This document shows positions 47,230-58,847 of a DNA stretch of 64,000 nt, piece after piece. Below the pieces are notes generated by a model that was given only the letters and a program-made list of their open reading frames with translations, was not told where the DNA came from and searched no databases. Position numbers and translations under genes: made by a program. The DNA comes from Pseudocalidococcus azoricus BACA0444 (GTDB lineage Bacteria > Cyanobacteriota > Cyanobacteriia > Thermosynechococcales > Thermosynechococcaceae): NCBI RefSeq assembly GCF_031729055.1, contig NZ_JAVMIP010000002.1:62001-126000 (forward strand). Direction: 5' to 3'. Numbering within the stretch: the stretch's first letter is position 1; each line of letters begins with the position of its first letter.

Positions 47230-48257
47230 TCAACGATCAGCATCATCGAGCCATAGACCTTGGGTGGTTTGATGACTTTGGCGGCGTTGGGCTTTGCGGG
47301 GGAGTTGGCTCAGGCGTTGAGTGTGTTTTGTGGCTAAATGGGGCATAGTTGCCGCCGCGTCTTGTGCAGCAGTTAATTCTTGATGGAAGAGTTGATAGTG
47401 GGGATACCGCTCCCAGGCCCCGCGGACAACACAATCCGGCTCGGCAAGATGCTGGCAGTTATGAAATTGACAGGCCTGGGTTTGTAAGCGGGTCTGAATT
47501 TCCGGGAAACAGGCAGCTAAAGCAGAAGGGGAGAACTCCAGATGGGGTTGATTAAATCCGGGGGTATCCGCCAATAGTCCCCCAGTGGGTAAGGGAAACA
47601 GTTCAATATGCCGCGTGGTATGTTTGCCTTTATGCCAATGCTCCGAAACCGTTCCAATCCGAATCTCCTGCTCCGGAATTAACTGTTTAATCAAACTACT
47701 TTTGCCCACCCCAGAGGGGCCACAGATGACCGTGATTTTATGGTTAAGCAGTGCTTGGATACCCACTAAGCCCAGGCCAGTCCGAATACTCAGTAAAATC
47801 CCCCGATAACCCCATTGGTCTAGGCGACTCACCCAGGCCTGGTGCATTTCTGGCCCCACCAGATCCGCCTTACTTAAAACAACGGTAATCTCTAAACCAC
47901 TGGCTGCCGCTGTGACTAAAAAGCGACTCACTTGCCAAGGCTCCGGCTCCGGATCATGGAGGGCAAAGACCAATAAAATCTGGTTGACATTGGCAATGGC
48001 CGGGCGGGCTAAGGCACAATGGCGGGGCAACACCTGATCAATCATCCCGCGCTGCGACTGCCAATCCGGTTCACTGACAATCACCTGATCCCCGACTAAT
48101 ACCTGTTGCCCTTGTTTTTTTAATTTACCCCGGCGTAAGCACAATAACTGACCAGGCGGGGCGGTGGGGGCATGGAGTTGGACGCGGTAATAATTGGCCT
48201 GGGCAGCCATGACTGTACCGGTTAATTCCCGCATCGGTGGCGATGAAGGTGTCCCAC

Positions 48258-48261
<4 letters not shown>
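47230..48261 (-). CDS. rsgA: Small ribosomal subunit biogenesis GTPase RsgA
   Basis: RsgA (YjeQ) is a circularly permuted GTPase that tests and releases the maturing 30S subunit. The 343-residue product shows the permuted order: OB fold at the N-terminus, then G4 (LSKADLV), G1 P-loop GPSGVGKSSLIKQL, G3 DTPGF, and a C-terminal zinc knuckle CQFHNCQHLAEPDC. An arginine-lysine-rich tail follows. It overlaps the TusA-like gene by four bases (ATGA) and ends the chaperone block. Confidence 0.95.
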
Positions 48262-49639
<1,378 letters not shown>

Positions 49640-49650
49640 TTAATCCTAAT

Positions 49651-51591
49651 TTAATCAACCGCTTCATAGTCTGTTACGACCGTGCCTTCATTATCACTGA
49701 TCACCGTGGCATCATCGCTAAGGACTTGAGTAGATTGGTCATGGCCGAGGGGAAAAGACCCAGAGGATGTCGGGCTAGCACTCTGCTGATACACCATGGA
49801 GCCAATATTGAGCAAAGCCTGCTGGAGGGCCTCTAGTTGCCGCTTCATTTGCTCTGGGGTTACGTCGGGGTTCACCATTGCGGCCTGGACACCGGCAATT
49901 ACCCGCTCAATGTTTTTCTTGACCTCAGGAGTAAAGAGGGCGGCATTACTTTGGAGGGTGGACTCATAACTATAAAGCAGACTATCGGCTTGATTCCGGA
50001 GTTCGGCTACCTCTTTTTTGCGTTGGTCAGACTGGGCGTAAATTTGGGCTTCTTGGCGCATCCGTTCAATTTCCATGCTGCTCAAGCCACCCCGATTGGT
50101 AATTGTAATCGCTTGTTGTCGCCCAGTCCCTCGATCCACCGCCGAGACACTGACAATGCCATTGGCATCAATATCGAAGCTGACATCAATTTGAGGGACA
50201 CCGCGGGGGGCTGGCGGAATCCCCGAAAGCTCAAAGCGGGCTAGTTCTTTATTGTCAGCTACTAAGGGCCGCTCCCCCTGATAGACAGAAACCTCAACTA
50301 CAGTTTGCCCATCAGCGGCAGTGGAAAAGCTCTGAGTTTTGCTAGTCGGTAGGGTGGTGTTGCGATCAATAATTTTACTAAAAACGCCCCCTAGGGTTTC
50401 AATCCCCAAGGATAGAGGGGTGACATCTAGGAGTAATAAATCCTTAACGGTGGTTTCCTTCCCTAAAATCCCCCCTTGGATGGCAGCCCCTAGGGCCACG
50501 GCTTCATCCGGGTTAATGGCCCGGTCGGGGGATTTGCCCGCAAAGGCCTTCACGGCCTCTTGAATAGCAGGAATCCGGGTTGAGCCACCGACTAATAAAA
50601 TCCGATCAATTTCCTCCACACTTAGGCCACAATCGGCCAAAGCCTGATTCATGGGTTCGACCGTGGCCTGGACAAGGTGAGCGACTAATTCTTCAAACTT
50701 TGAGCGAGTCAGTTCCGCTTCAATATGTTTGGGGCCTGTTTCATCGGCAGTGATAAAGGGCAAGTTAATGGTTGTGGTTAACGTCCCAGATAGCTCAACT
50801 TTGGCTTTTTCAGAAGCTTCCCGTAACCGTTGCAGAGCCATTTTATCTTGCGAAAGATCAATGCCCTCACGGGCCTGGAAGTCTGCGAGGAGCCAATCTA
50901 AAATACACTCATCAAAATTATCTCCCCCCAGATGATTATTCCCGGATGTGGATTTGACCTCAAAGACCCCATCTCCTAACTGAAGAATGGAGACATCAAA
51001 GGTGCCCCCCCCGAGGTCAAAGACGAGAATCACCTGATCTTGATCTTGCTTATCAATGCCATAGGCTAAGGCGGCGGCGGTCGGCTCGTTAATAATCCGC
51101 ATCACATCCAGGCCAGCAATCGCCCCTGCATCTTTTGTTGATTGACGTTGGGCATCGCTGAAGTAGGCTGGTACTGTAATCACGGCCTGGGTTACGGTTT
51201 CTCCCAGATAGGCTTCGGCATCCTGTTTTAACTTTTGCAGGATCATCCCCGATATTTCTTGGCAAGTATATTCTTTATCGCGAATCTTGACATTAACGGT
51301 GTTATCCTTGCCCTGGACACAACCATAGGAAATTCGGCCCCGTTCATTGAGGGTTTCATCCCAACGCCGGCCAATAAAGCGTTTAATACTAAATACGGTA
51401 TTTTCTGCATTAGTCACCGCTTGGCGTTTAGCTAACTGCCCAACCAGACGCTCACTGGATTTACCAAAAGCTACAATACTCGGAGTCGTTCGTCCTCCCT
51501 CGGCATTGGGGATCACCATTGGATTTCCCCCCTCTAAGACAGCCACACAACTGTTAGTAGTCCCCAAATCAATGCCGATGACTTTGCCCAT
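49651..51591 (-). CDS. dnaK: Hsp70 chaperone DnaK
   Basis: 646 residues starting [21 protein letters not shown], with the nucleotide-binding domain (1-385: [49 protein letters not shown]) and the peptide-binding domain ([20 protein letters not shown]). The C-terminal lid is followed by a 60-residue variable tail ending [19 protein letters not shown], without the usual EEVD-like or EEEK end. The frame opens at 51687, but the ATG at 51591 is the family start. Lies between grpE and dnaJ on the minus strand. A HrcA CIRCE element was not found. Confidence 0.97.
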   Translation of the reverse strand: MGKVIGIDLGTTNSCVAVLEGGNPMVIPNAEGGRTTPSIVAFGKSSERLVGQLAKRQAVTNAENTVFSIKRFIGRRWDETLNERGRISYGCVQGKDNTVNVKIRDKEYTCQEISGMILQKLKQDAEAYLGETVTQAVITVPAYFSDAQRQSTKDAGAIAGLDVMRIINEPTAAALAYGIDKQDQDQVILVFDLGGGTFDVSILQLGDGVFEVKSTSGNNHLGGDNFDECILDWLLADFQAREGIDLSQDKMALQRLREASEKAKVELSGTLTTTINLPFITADETGPKHIEAELTRSKFEELVAHLVQATVEPMNQALADCGLSVEEIDRILLVGGSTRIPAIQEAVKAFAGKSPDRAINPDEAVALGAAIQGGILGKETTVKDLLLLDVTPLSLGIETLGGVFSKIIDRNTTLPTSKTQSFSTAADGQTVVEVSVYQGERPLVADNKELARFELSGIPPAPRGVPQIDVSFDIDANGIVSVSAVDRGTGRQQAITITNRGGLSSMEIERMRQEAQIYAQSDQRKKEVAELRNQADSLLYSYESTLQSNAALFTPEVKKNIERVIAGVQAAMVNPDVTPEQMKRQLEALQQALLNIGSMVYQQSASPTSSGSFPLGHDQSTQVLSDDATVISDNEGTVVTDYEAVD

Positions 51592-51800
51592 GACTATAAA
51601 TTGTGATGTTAGGACGATTATGTGATGAACTATTGGTACTATGAAAAGCTGGCTTTTATCCTTTGTCGAAAGGACTCTTAAACCCAATCGGGTTATTTTG
51701 AATTAACCATGCTTCTAATGGAGAATACCCCATTAATGAGGTCATCTTAACATTGGAACTCTCAAAAATTTATGAAGCCGTAGCCAGACCTAGGACTGTC

Positions 51801-51810
51801 CCAGGCCTGG
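51801..51810. repeat. CCAGGCCTGG palindrome, representative of a frequent word
   Basis: One of at least fifteen exact copies seen in the window, this one between dnaK and grpE. Others are at 2339, 6574, 16807, 28937, 29075, 37365, 38153, 41257, 45094, 47833, 57892, 59642, 62654 and 63899. The 7-base half CCAGGCC/GGCCTGG is far more frequent still. It occurs in both coding and intergenic DNA and in several reading frames. Confidence 0.85.
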
Positions 51811-51853
51811 GGAATCGCAAACAAAACGATTACAAAAAGCAATAATTTTGCCG

Positions 51854-52585
51854 CTAATTAGAACTGGCTTCTGAGTTTTCCGGATCAACAGGAGGATGAC
51901 TTTCCCCAGGGATGGACACCTTGACCATGGCATGGCGCAGAACCCGCTCTCCCAAAATATAACCCCGGACTAACTGCTCCAATACCGTTCCCTCTGGATA
52001 TTCACTGGAAACTTCCCGCATGACCGCCTCATGGAGATTGGGATCAAAGGGTTTGCCCTCAGGGCGCATTGCGGCCACACCAACCCGTTTCAGGCAATCG
52101 ACTAATTGTTTATAAACCCCTTGGTAGCTGCGGTGAATGGTCTCTTCGGCCTCGGTTTGCGGGGTAATATGGGCCCGGGCCCGCTCAAAGCTATCCACCA
52201 CAGGTAATAATTCCGTGATGGTAGAACATTTGATCTGTTCCGTTAACTCGTCTTTTTCCCGCTGCGTCCGTTTGCGAAAATTATCAAAGTCTGCCGCTAG
52301 ACGTTTGTATTGAAGATCCCGATCTTCTAATTGTTGCCGAAAAGAATCAGCCTCTGTGGACAGCCGGGTAATGGCCTCTTGGAGAGCGATGATGACTTCT
52401 GGAGTGGGATCATCTGAGTTATCTGAAGATATGCTTTCGACTGCATCAGCCGTAGCTTCTGGGGTGAGGGATTCTGAATCAGCATTCACCACTGGGGGGG
52501 TGTTGTCGGAGATTTCGGGATGATGGGGATTGACCATTTCAGGAGATTCGGGTTCAGGTTGGGCTGGGGTAACTTCTGCTGCCAT
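51854..52585 (-). CDS. grpE: Nucleotide exchange factor GrpE
   Basis: Releases ADP from DnaK to drive the chaperone cycle. The product has an acidic, disordered N-terminus ([20 protein letters not shown]), the long coiled coil ([20 protein letters not shown] on to [20 protein letters not shown]), and the C-terminal beta domain ([20 protein letters not shown] and [17 protein letters not shown]). About 243 residues from the ATG at 52585; the frame opens earlier, with another ATG at 52612, and no ribosome binding site decides between them. First gene of the chaperone block. Confidence 0.93.
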   Translation of the reverse strand: MAAEVTPAQPEPESPEMVNPHHPEISDNTPPVVNADSESLTPEATADAVESISSDNSDDPTPEVIIALQEAITRLSTEADSFRQQLEDRDLQYKRLAADFDNFRKRTQREKDELTEQIKCSTITELLPVVDSFERARAHITPQTEAEETIHRSYQGVYKQLVDCLKRVGVAAMRPEGKPFDPNLHEAVMREVSSEYPEGTVLEQLVRGYILGERVLRHAMVKVSIPGESHPPVDPENSEASSN

Positions 52586-52832
52586 AGTTAAACTTGAAGA
52601 CCTTGAACTCATCAAGATTGGATGCTTTGGGTTCACTAATTGGGAGGATTGAAGCAAGCACTGCTTAATTTCCCTGAACTCACTTGATTTTTAGCTTAAC
52701 CCACCGCCGCCCCAGGAATCCGAAAACCATTAAGAATCCAGCCGAGTATCCCATAGAACGGCACTTTCTCAGAGAGTTTTGTTTAATATAGAGGCAAGTT
52801 CGATCCCACTGCTCCTATTCCCCGGTTTCCCT

Positions 52833-54845
52833 ATGGTCAATACCCCTCCCCAACGACGTGCTTTAACCGTGCGGCGGCATGATACCCCGACCCAAAAAGC
52901 TTTGGTTGAGTCCGGTTATGCCAGTTCTGAACAAGTCAGGGAGGCGATGTCCGAAAGTCGGAAATCGGGACGATCCTTGGTACAGGTACTACAAGATGTC
53001 ACTGGGCGAGCGATGCCCCCAGATATTCTGCGTCAATATAAAAAGCAGCAATTATTTGAACTAAAAGTCATTTACGGTATTGACTGTCTTGATCCGGACT
53101 TGAATCGCTTTCCGATAGATCAAATTGGGCAGCTAATTGGCACGGTTTTGGCTATTGATATTTGTCGCACCTACCAGGCCATCCCAATTTCCATGAACCG
53201 GGAAAGTGATCCCCCCTATCTGCTAGTGGCGATGGTCGATCCGGATAATTTGGAAGCGGTGGATAACTTAGGGAAGGCGTTACGGGGCCAGGGCCTCACC
53301 CTCCGGCGGATGGTGATCACTCTTGAAGACTATCAACACCTGATCACCCCATTTCTTGAAAAGCAACTCCAAGAGGAATCCGTCAAAACTGGCCCGGCGG
53401 CCTTGGGGGCTATTGATCTTGAGGAAGACTTGGATGCCATTGGGGGCCTGGAGGATGCTGATGGGGAGCAGGAAGTTGACCTTGTTGATGCCCTCAAAGG
53501 TGCTGAAGATGCCCCAATTATTGCCTTGGTCAACAAAGTCTTAGCCAAAGCCTTACAGGATGGAGTTTCGGATATTCATATTGAACCCCAAGAAGAGTTT
53601 TTACGGATTCGCTTTCGCAAGGATGGGGTTCTTCAACAGGCCTTTGATCCCCTACCTAAGAAAATTATCCCAGCCGTAGTTTCTCGCTTTAAAATTCTGG
53701 CCGATTTAGATATTGCAGAACGGCGGGCCCCCCAAGATGGCCGGATCCGCAAGATATTCCAGGGTCGGCGGATTGATTTCCGGGTCAACACTCTACCCAG
53801 TCGTTGGGGTGAAAAGGTCGTCCTGCGGATTTTGGATAACTCCTCGACCCAATTAGGCCTGGATAAGTTGATTTCCGATCCTGAGAGTTTAGCCATTGTC
53901 CGGGATATGACCAAGCGACCCTTCGGGTTAATTCTGGTCACGGGGCCAACGGGTTCGGGAAAAACGACCACGCTGTATTCGGCCTTGGCGGAATGTAATA
54001 GCCCCGGTGTCAACATCAGTACGGCGGAAGACCCGATTGAATATACCCTACCCGGTCTGACCCAGGTGCAGGTGATTCGGGAAAAAAATATGAACTTTTC
54101 CGAAATTCTCCGAGCCTTCTTGCGCCAAGATCCGGATGTGATCCTGGTGGGGGAAACTCGGGACAAAGAAACCGCTAAAACCGCCATTGAAGCTGCTTTG
54201 ACTGGGCATTTAGTTTTAACCACACTCCATACCAATGATGCGGCCAGTGCCGTCGCTCGACTCTCGGAAATGGAAGTAGAACCGTTTATGGTCTCGGCTT
54301 CGTTGATTGGGGTGGTGGCTCAGCGGTTAATGCGGCGGGTGTGTACAGAATGTCGGGTTGCCTATCAGCCTACTCGTGAAGAATTGGCCCGCTTTGGTTT
54401 ATCCAGTTCCCAGAGTTTACAAGCCACGATTTACAAAGCTAACCGCCTCACCGCCGAAGAAATTCAGGTAGCAAAGGCATCTGGTGCACCACTGTGTAGC
54501 AAATGTGGGGGGATTGGCTATAAGGGGCGGATCGGGGTCTATGAAATTCTCCGGGTGACAGAACGACTGCAATCTCTGATTACTGAAGCAGCCCCGACAG
54601 AGCAAATTAAAGAAGCTGCCGTTGAAGAGGGGATGAAAACCTTGCTGGCTTATAGTTTGCAACTTGTCCAAGAAGGTCATACCACCTTTGAAGAAGTGGA
54701 GCGGGTGACCTTTACGGATACCGGCCTGGAGTCGGAATTAAAGGCGAAACGGAAAAGTGCTCTGACCTGTCGAGTTTGTGGGGCTGGGTTACAGCAGGAG
54801 TGGCTAGACTGTCCTTTCTGTATGACTCCTCGTTTTGAGAATTAA
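52833..54845 (+). CDS. pilB: Type IV pilus assembly ATPase PilB with extra C-terminal zinc ribbon
   Basis: The extension motor of type IV pili, a cytoplasmic hexameric ATPase needed for motility and DNA uptake. 670 residues: MshEN-like N-terminal domain (1-170), acidic linker, and T2SSE core with Walker A GPTGSGKTTTLYSAL (about 370-384), DPDVILVGETRDKETA (Walker B), a LTGHLVLTTLHTNDAA box, and the tetracysteine zinc site (CTEC near 502, CSKC near 553). Unlike many PilBs it ends with a second small zinc ribbon (CRVCGAGLQQEWLDCPFC, about 645-662). The ATG at 52833 was preferred to the 52779 opening. First gene of pilB-pilT-pilC. Confidence 0.95.
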   Translation: MVNTPPQRRALTVRRHDTPTQKALVESGYASSEQVREAMSESRKSGRSLVQVLQDVTGRAMPPDILRQYKKQQLFELKVIYGIDCLDPDLNRFPIDQIGQLIGTVLAIDICRTYQAIPISMNRESDPPYLLVAMVDPDNLEAVDNLGKALRGQGLTLRRMVITLEDYQHLITPFLEKQLQEESVKTGPAALGAIDLEEDLDAIGGLEDADGEQEVDLVDALKGAEDAPIIALVNKVLAKALQDGVSDIHIEPQEEFLRIRFRKDGVLQQAFDPLPKKIIPAVVSRFKILADLDIAERRAPQDGRIRKIFQGRRIDFRVNTLPSRWGEKVVLRILDNSSTQLGLDKLISDPESLAIVRDMTKRPFGLILVTGPTGSGKTTTLYSALAECNSPGVNISTAEDPIEYTLPGLTQVQVIREKNMNFSEILRAFLRQDPDVILVGETRDKETAKTAIEAALTGHLVLTTLHTNDAASAVARLSEMEVEPFMVSASLIGVVAQRLMRRVCTECRVAYQPTREELARFGLSSSQSLQATIYKANRLTAEEIQVAKASGAPLCSKCGGIGYKGRIGVYEILRVTERLQSLITEAAPTEQIKEAAVEEGMKTLLAYSLQLVQEGHTTFEEVERVTFTDTGLESELKAKRKSALTCRVCGAGLQQEWLDCPFCMTPRFEN

Positions 54846-54919
54846 GTGATGGGAGTCGGGGCATGAACTGTTGGTTGGGATGGCAAGGCATTTAGAAAAC
54901 TACTGCAAGGATAAACACG

Positions 54920-56017
54920 ATGGAATTAATGATTGAAGACTTGATGGAACAAGTGGTCGCCAGTGGTGGTTCCGATTTACACCTCTCGGCTGGACTACCC
55001 CCCTATATTCGGATTAGTGGCAAGCTAACCCCTACGGAATACGAGCCGATGACCCCAGAGCAATGCCAACGGCTGATCTTTAGTATGCTCAACAATACTC
55101 AACGGAAGCATCTGGAGCAGAACTGGGAATTGGACTGCTCCTATGGGGTGCGGGGCCTGGCCCGGTTTCGGGTCAATGTCTATAAAGACCGAGGCACTTA
55201 TGCGGCTTGCTTGCGGGCCCTCAGTTCTAAAATTCCTACCTTTGAGCAACTGGGCTTACCTAATATTGTTCGGGAAATGACTGAGCGACCGAGGGGGCTG
55301 ATCTTGGTGACGGGGCCAACGGGATCGGGAAAAACCACAACCCTAGCGGCCATGATCGATCTGATCAATAAAACCCGAGCCGAGCATATTTTGACTGTGG
55401 AAGACCCGATTGAATTTGTCTATGAACCGATTAAAAGCTTAATTCACCAACGCCAAGTGGGAGAGGATACTAAGAATTTTGCCAATGCCTTACGGGCGGC
55501 GTTACGGCAAGACCCCGATATTATTTTGGTGGGAGAGATGCGGGATTTGGAAACGATTCAGTTGGCGATTTCCGCTGCCGAAACGGGGCACTTAGTCTTT
55601 GGAACGTTACACACGAGTTCGGCTCCCCAAACCGTGGATCGGATGGTGGATGTGTTTCCCCCGGCCCAGCAAACTCAGATTCGGGTGCAGTTATCCAACT
55701 CCTTGGTGGCCGTCTTCAGCCAAACCTTGGTTCCTAAGAAAAATCCTAAACCAGGGGAGTTCGGCCGGGTCATGGCCCAGGAAATTATGATCACGACTCC
55801 AGCTATTTCTAACCTGATTCGGGAAGGGAAAACCTCTCAGATTTACTCAGCGATTCAAACTGGAGGCAAATTGGGGATGCAAACCCTCGAGAAAGTCTTG
55901 GCGGATTATTATAAATCGGGCCTGATTAGCTACGAAGCGGCCATTTCCAAGTCGTCTCGGGCGGATGAGTTGCAGCGGTTAATTGGCAGTGGAGTTGCAG
56001 CGGCCGGCATGCATTAA
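54920..56017 (+). CDS. pilT: Type IV pilus retraction ATPase PilT
   Basis: Retracts type IV pili by depolymerising pilin, powering twitching and phototaxis. 365 residues: N-terminal PAS-like domain (ASGGSDLHLSAGLPPYIRIS), Walker A GPTGSGKTTTLAAM (about 131-144), Asp box TVEDPIEFVY, Walker B DPDIILVGEMRDLET, His box TGHLVFGTLHTSSAPQTVDR, and the C-terminal AIRE-like region (NLIREGKTSQIYSAIQTG). It follows pilB by 74 bases. Confidence 0.97.
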   Translation: MELMIEDLMEQVVASGGSDLHLSAGLPPYIRISGKLTPTEYEPMTPEQCQRLIFSMLNNTQRKHLEQNWELDCSYGVRGLARFRVNVYKDRGTYAACLRALSSKIPTFEQLGLPNIVREMTERPRGLILVTGPTGSGKTTTLAAMIDLINKTRAEHILTVEDPIEFVYEPIKSLIHQRQVGEDTKNFANALRAALRQDPDIILVGEMRDLETIQLAISAAETGHLVFGTLHTSSAPQTVDRMVDVFPPAQQTQIRVQLSNSLVAVFSQTLVPKKNPKPGEFGRVMAQEIMITTPAISNLIREGKTSQIYSAIQTGGKLGMQTLEKVLADYYKSGLISYEAAISKSSRADELQRLIGSGVAAAGMH

Positions 56018-56087
56018 GTCAAGGTTGAAACTGTAGTTATGGGTGTTTAAGTCGGATTCATCACTGGGGTAAAAAGGGAATTTAGCC

Positions 56088-57308
56088 ATGGCGACCTATG
56101 AATTACGGGTTAAAGATGCTCAGGGTAAGTTTAAGACCGTTAAGCAGACCGCCGATTCGATTCGTGATGCCCGGATTACTGTCCAGAGCCAGGGCTTACA
56201 GGTTTTAGAGGTCAAGGAAGCTCAGAAGCTTACTCTCAAGTCCGACCTTGACCTCACCTTTCTCAGCAAAATTACAGTGAAGGATAAGGCGATTTTCTCA
56301 CGCCAGTTTGCCTCTCTGGTGAATGCGGGGGTGGCACTGGTGCGGGGCCTGGGGGTAATGGCGGATCAATGTACGAATCCCAAGCTGAAAAAAGTCCTGA
56401 TGGCGGTCAATAACGATATTCAACAGGGGGGGACTCTGGCTGATGCGATGCGGGCTCATCCGGAGGCCTTTGATAATCTCTACGTCGCGATGATCCAGGC
56501 CGGGGAAACTGGGGGGGTTTTGGATGAGGTGTTGAACCGCATTTCTAAGCTCTTGGAAGACCAGGCCCGGCTGGATAACCAGATTAAATCAGCCTTAGCT
56601 TATCCAGTTGTGGTTGGGCTGTTGGCGGTGGGGATTTTCCTAGGGATGGTGATTTTTTTAATTCCGGTTTTTGACGGCATCTTTAAGCAACTCGGTGGAG
56701 ATTTGCCCCCCTTTACCCAGTTCATGGTGGACTTGAGTGAGTTTCTACGGACTCCCCAGTACATGGCTTTGTTGATTGTTTCCATTGTTGGCCTGGTGAT
56801 TGGCATTCGTGCTTATTATAAAACTCCCCCTGGGCGGTTAATGTTTGACCAATTGTTATTGAAATTGCCCTTGTTTGGGGAGTTGGTGGAAAAAACTGCG
56901 GTAGCCCGATTTTGTCGAACCTTTGGATCATTATCCCGCTCTGGAGTCCCTATTTTACGTTCCTTGGATATTGTGAGCCAGACGGCGGGAAATCAAGTTA
57001 TTGCCAATGCCATCGACTCGGCCAAAGCAGAGGTACAAACGGGGGGAATGCTGAGTATTGCGATTCAACGGGCGCGGGTGTTTCCTGTCCTTGCCACCCA
57101 GATGATCAATGTTGGTGAAGAAACAGGTGAACTGGATAAGATGTTGATGAAGGTGGCTGACTTTTATGAGGATGAGGTGGAGCAGTCGGTCAAAGCCTTA
57201 ACGAGTGTGATGGAGCCATTGATGATTGCGGTCTTGGGGGGTATGGTGGGTTCGATTCTGGTGGCGATGTATTTGCCGATGTTCAAGATCTTCGATCTGA
57301 TTAAATAG
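56088..57308 (+). CDS. pilC: Type IV pilus inner-membrane platform protein PilC
   Basis: The membrane platform on which PilB and PilT act. 406 residues of the T2SF family: an N-terminal cytoplasmic region, then two repeats of the GspF domain (FSRQFASLVNAGVALVRGLG, AMIQAGETGGVLDEVLNRIS; and FCRTFGSLSRSGVPILRSLD, MINVGEETGELDKMLMKVAD), three membrane helices (LAYPVVVGLLAVGIFLGMVI; MALLIVSIVGLVIGI; a last helix ending SILVAMYLPMFKIFDLI). Third gene of pilBTC, 70 bases after pilT. Confidence 0.97.
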   Translation: MATYELRVKDAQGKFKTVKQTADSIRDARITVQSQGLQVLEVKEAQKLTLKSDLDLTFLSKITVKDKAIFSRQFASLVNAGVALVRGLGVMADQCTNPKLKKVLMAVNNDIQQGGTLADAMRAHPEAFDNLYVAMIQAGETGGVLDEVLNRISKLLEDQARLDNQIKSALAYPVVVGLLAVGIFLGMVIFLIPVFDGIFKQLGGDLPPFTQFMVDLSEFLRTPQYMALLIVSIVGLVIGIRAYYKTPPGRLMFDQLLLKLPLFGELVEKTAVARFCRTFGSLSRSGVPILRSLDIVSQTAGNQVIANAIDSAKAEVQTGGMLSIAIQRARVFPVLATQMINVGEETGELDKMLMKVADFYEDEVEQSVKALTSVMEPLMIAVLGGMVGSILVAMYLPMFKIFDLIK

Positions 57309-57454
57309 GGGGGAGGTTAGCTGACCCGGCTTGGTTTGCCCATGACAGATTGAGTTCACTTGCCTATGATGTTGAGAAACTATCAACTCAAGCTGACTGA
57401 CCCGATTTAACCTGATTCTATTCACATTGCCTGCATTCCTCTGTCCACTGCGAT

Positions 57455-57907
57455 ATGTCTCAGTCCTCTACCCGTAAGCTGACTTATTATGATGTTCTGG
57501 GAATTCAGCCCTCGGCATCTGGGGTGCAAGTACGGCAGGCCTATCGGGAAAAAAGTAAGCTCTATCACCCAGATACGACCCAGTTGCCGTTGTCCTTAGC
57601 GCGCGAGAAGTTTGAGGCTCTCAACCAAGCCTATGCCGTCTTAAACAGTCCAATCCTACGGCAGCAATACGACCTGCGCCAAGAACGTTTGGGGGGAAAC
57701 GCTGAAACTACGCCCTCTGGGACTAAGGCTCAAGATAAAAAGGATTCATGGCGAGGTGGCTTGGGGGTGCAAGGGGTAGAGCGGCCCTTATCCGCTGGGG
57801 AAATCTTTGCCTTGTTTATCTTGGGCTTGGCGTTTTTGGGTTGCTTAGTGTTGGCGATTGTCGTGGGCATTAGTCGGGGAGAGTTGATGCTCCAGGCCTG
57901 GAGTTAG
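57455..57907 (+). CDS. Membrane-anchored J-domain protein
   Basis: 150 residues. Residues 8-70 are a J-domain (YYDVLGIQPSASGVQVRQAY, REKSKLYHPDTTQL with HPD, and FEALNQAYAVLNSPILRQQY). A linker leads to one membrane helix (GEIFALFILGLAFLGCLVLA) near the C-terminus. It would bring an Hsp70 to the membrane; the client is unknown. The following DUF3143 gene starts 71 bases later, and this gene pair is common in cyanobacteria as far as I recall. Confidence 0.88.
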   Translation: MSQSSTRKLTYYDVLGIQPSASGVQVRQAYREKSKLYHPDTTQLPLSLAREKFEALNQAYAVLNSPILRQQYDLRQERLGGNAETTPSGTKAQDKKDSWRGGLGVQGVERPLSAGEIFALFILGLAFLGCLVLAIVVGISRGELMLQAWS

Positions 57908-57978
57908 TTGCTTGAACTGAGATAATCTTGCTAGGTTACAGAGAGCTTTGTCTTGGCTTTTGTCTGAGTAAATTCCTG

Positions 57979-58242
57979 ATGAACCTACCTGCCCCTGATA
58001 CACCCCTCTACAATCATCCTCTGCCCCTGATCGAGGCCTGGTTACGGGAGCATGGCTGTGTCCAACATCGGGAACAATTACACTGTTGGCAGCTTAAAAC
58101 ACCCCAATGGCAGGCCTGGATTAGCTTGGATATTGAGGAACTCACTGTTCTCTATGAAGCACCGGGGCATCAGGTTAAACGGGCTTTTAAGTATTCCCTC
58201 AGTCGCGAAGATGTTGAGTCGGCGGTCTTTGCCGGCCCCTAA
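57979..58242 (+). CDS. DUF3143-family protein
   Basis: 87 residues: LPAPDTPLYNHPLPLIEAWL opens the domain, QAWISLDIEELTVLYEAPG follows, and it ends KYSLSREDVESAVFAGP. This is the DUF3143 pattern, a cyanobacterial and plastid family of unknown role. The frame opens at 57928, but the ATG at 57979 gives the family N-terminus. Downstream of a J-domain gene on the same strand. Confidence 0.82.
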   Translation: MNLPAPDTPLYNHPLPLIEAWLREHGCVQHREQLHCWQLKTPQWQAWISLDIEELTVLYEAPGHQVKRAFKYSLSREDVESAVFAGP

Positions 58243-58314
58243 GTATTTGCTTGCCGAGGCCCATAAGCTAGCTAGTTTATATAAGATATTTGAGGTCGTT
58301 GAATTATTGAGATC

Positions 58315-58767
58315 ATGAATAAAATTAGTTGTTTAGCTGGGTTGACTATCCTCGGTTTAGGATTGTTGCCTTTAGCATCTCTCGGAATGCCGACCTCTGG
58401 AGGTGGCCATGAGGCAATGCATAGCCATGAAACTATCGAAGTTCCGCCGGGACAGCCTGCGCCAACTATTGCCTTGGAAGTTACTCCTGATAAAAAACGG
58501 GGCTATAACCTCAGGATTAACACAACAAATTTTCAGTTTACGCCCAGGGCAATCAATACCCCTAGTAACGTTAATACCGGTCATGCACATCTGTATATCA
58601 ATGGCAAGATGTTTACCCGTGTCTATTGTCCAGACTTTTTTCTCCCCCAGTTGGCTCCAGGCCGGAATGAAATTAAGGTTACTCTGAATGGCAATAACCA
58701 TGATCAGATTGTTTATCAGGGTAAACCTGTTGCGGCCACAGTTGTTGTTGAAGTGCCTGGAAAATAG
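58315..58767 (+). CDS. Secreted protein of unknown function, His-rich N-terminus
   Basis: 150 residues. A signal peptide (SCLAGLTILGLGLLPLASLG) is followed by a His/Met-rich mature start (GGGHEAMHSHETIEV). The core is a beta-sandwich-like domain (LRINTTNFQFTPRAINTPSN, GHAHLYINGKMFTRVYCPDF, APGRNEIKVTLNGNNHDQIV). The plan resembles small cupredoxin-type or copper-binding periplasmic proteins, and the histidines could bind metal; this is inference. The ATG at 58315 directly follows an AT-rich stretch. It lies 80 bases before thiL. Confidence 0.6.
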   Translation: MNKISCLAGLTILGLGLLPLASLGMPTSGGGHEAMHSHETIEVPPGQPAPTIALEVTPDKKRGYNLRINTTNFQFTPRAINTPSNVNTGHAHLYINGKMFTRVYCPDFFLPQLAPGRNEIKVTLNGNNHDQIVYQGKPVAATVVVEVPGK

Positions 58768-58847
58768 CCATTCTGGAACAGTAATGATTTAGTCCGCCTG
58801 GCATTTTAGGTCTAATTGGATCGTGAGAGTTTGAGGTTGATGTTCCC

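Noticed and set aside
51592..51687. 32-residue N-terminal extension of DnaK
   Set aside because: Hsp70 always begins at [15 protein letters not shown] sequence; the added residues are upstream DNA.
51592..52832. CIRCE heat-shock operator near dnaK/grpE
   Set aside because: No TTAGCACTC-N9-GAGTGCTAA-like inverted repeat was seen.
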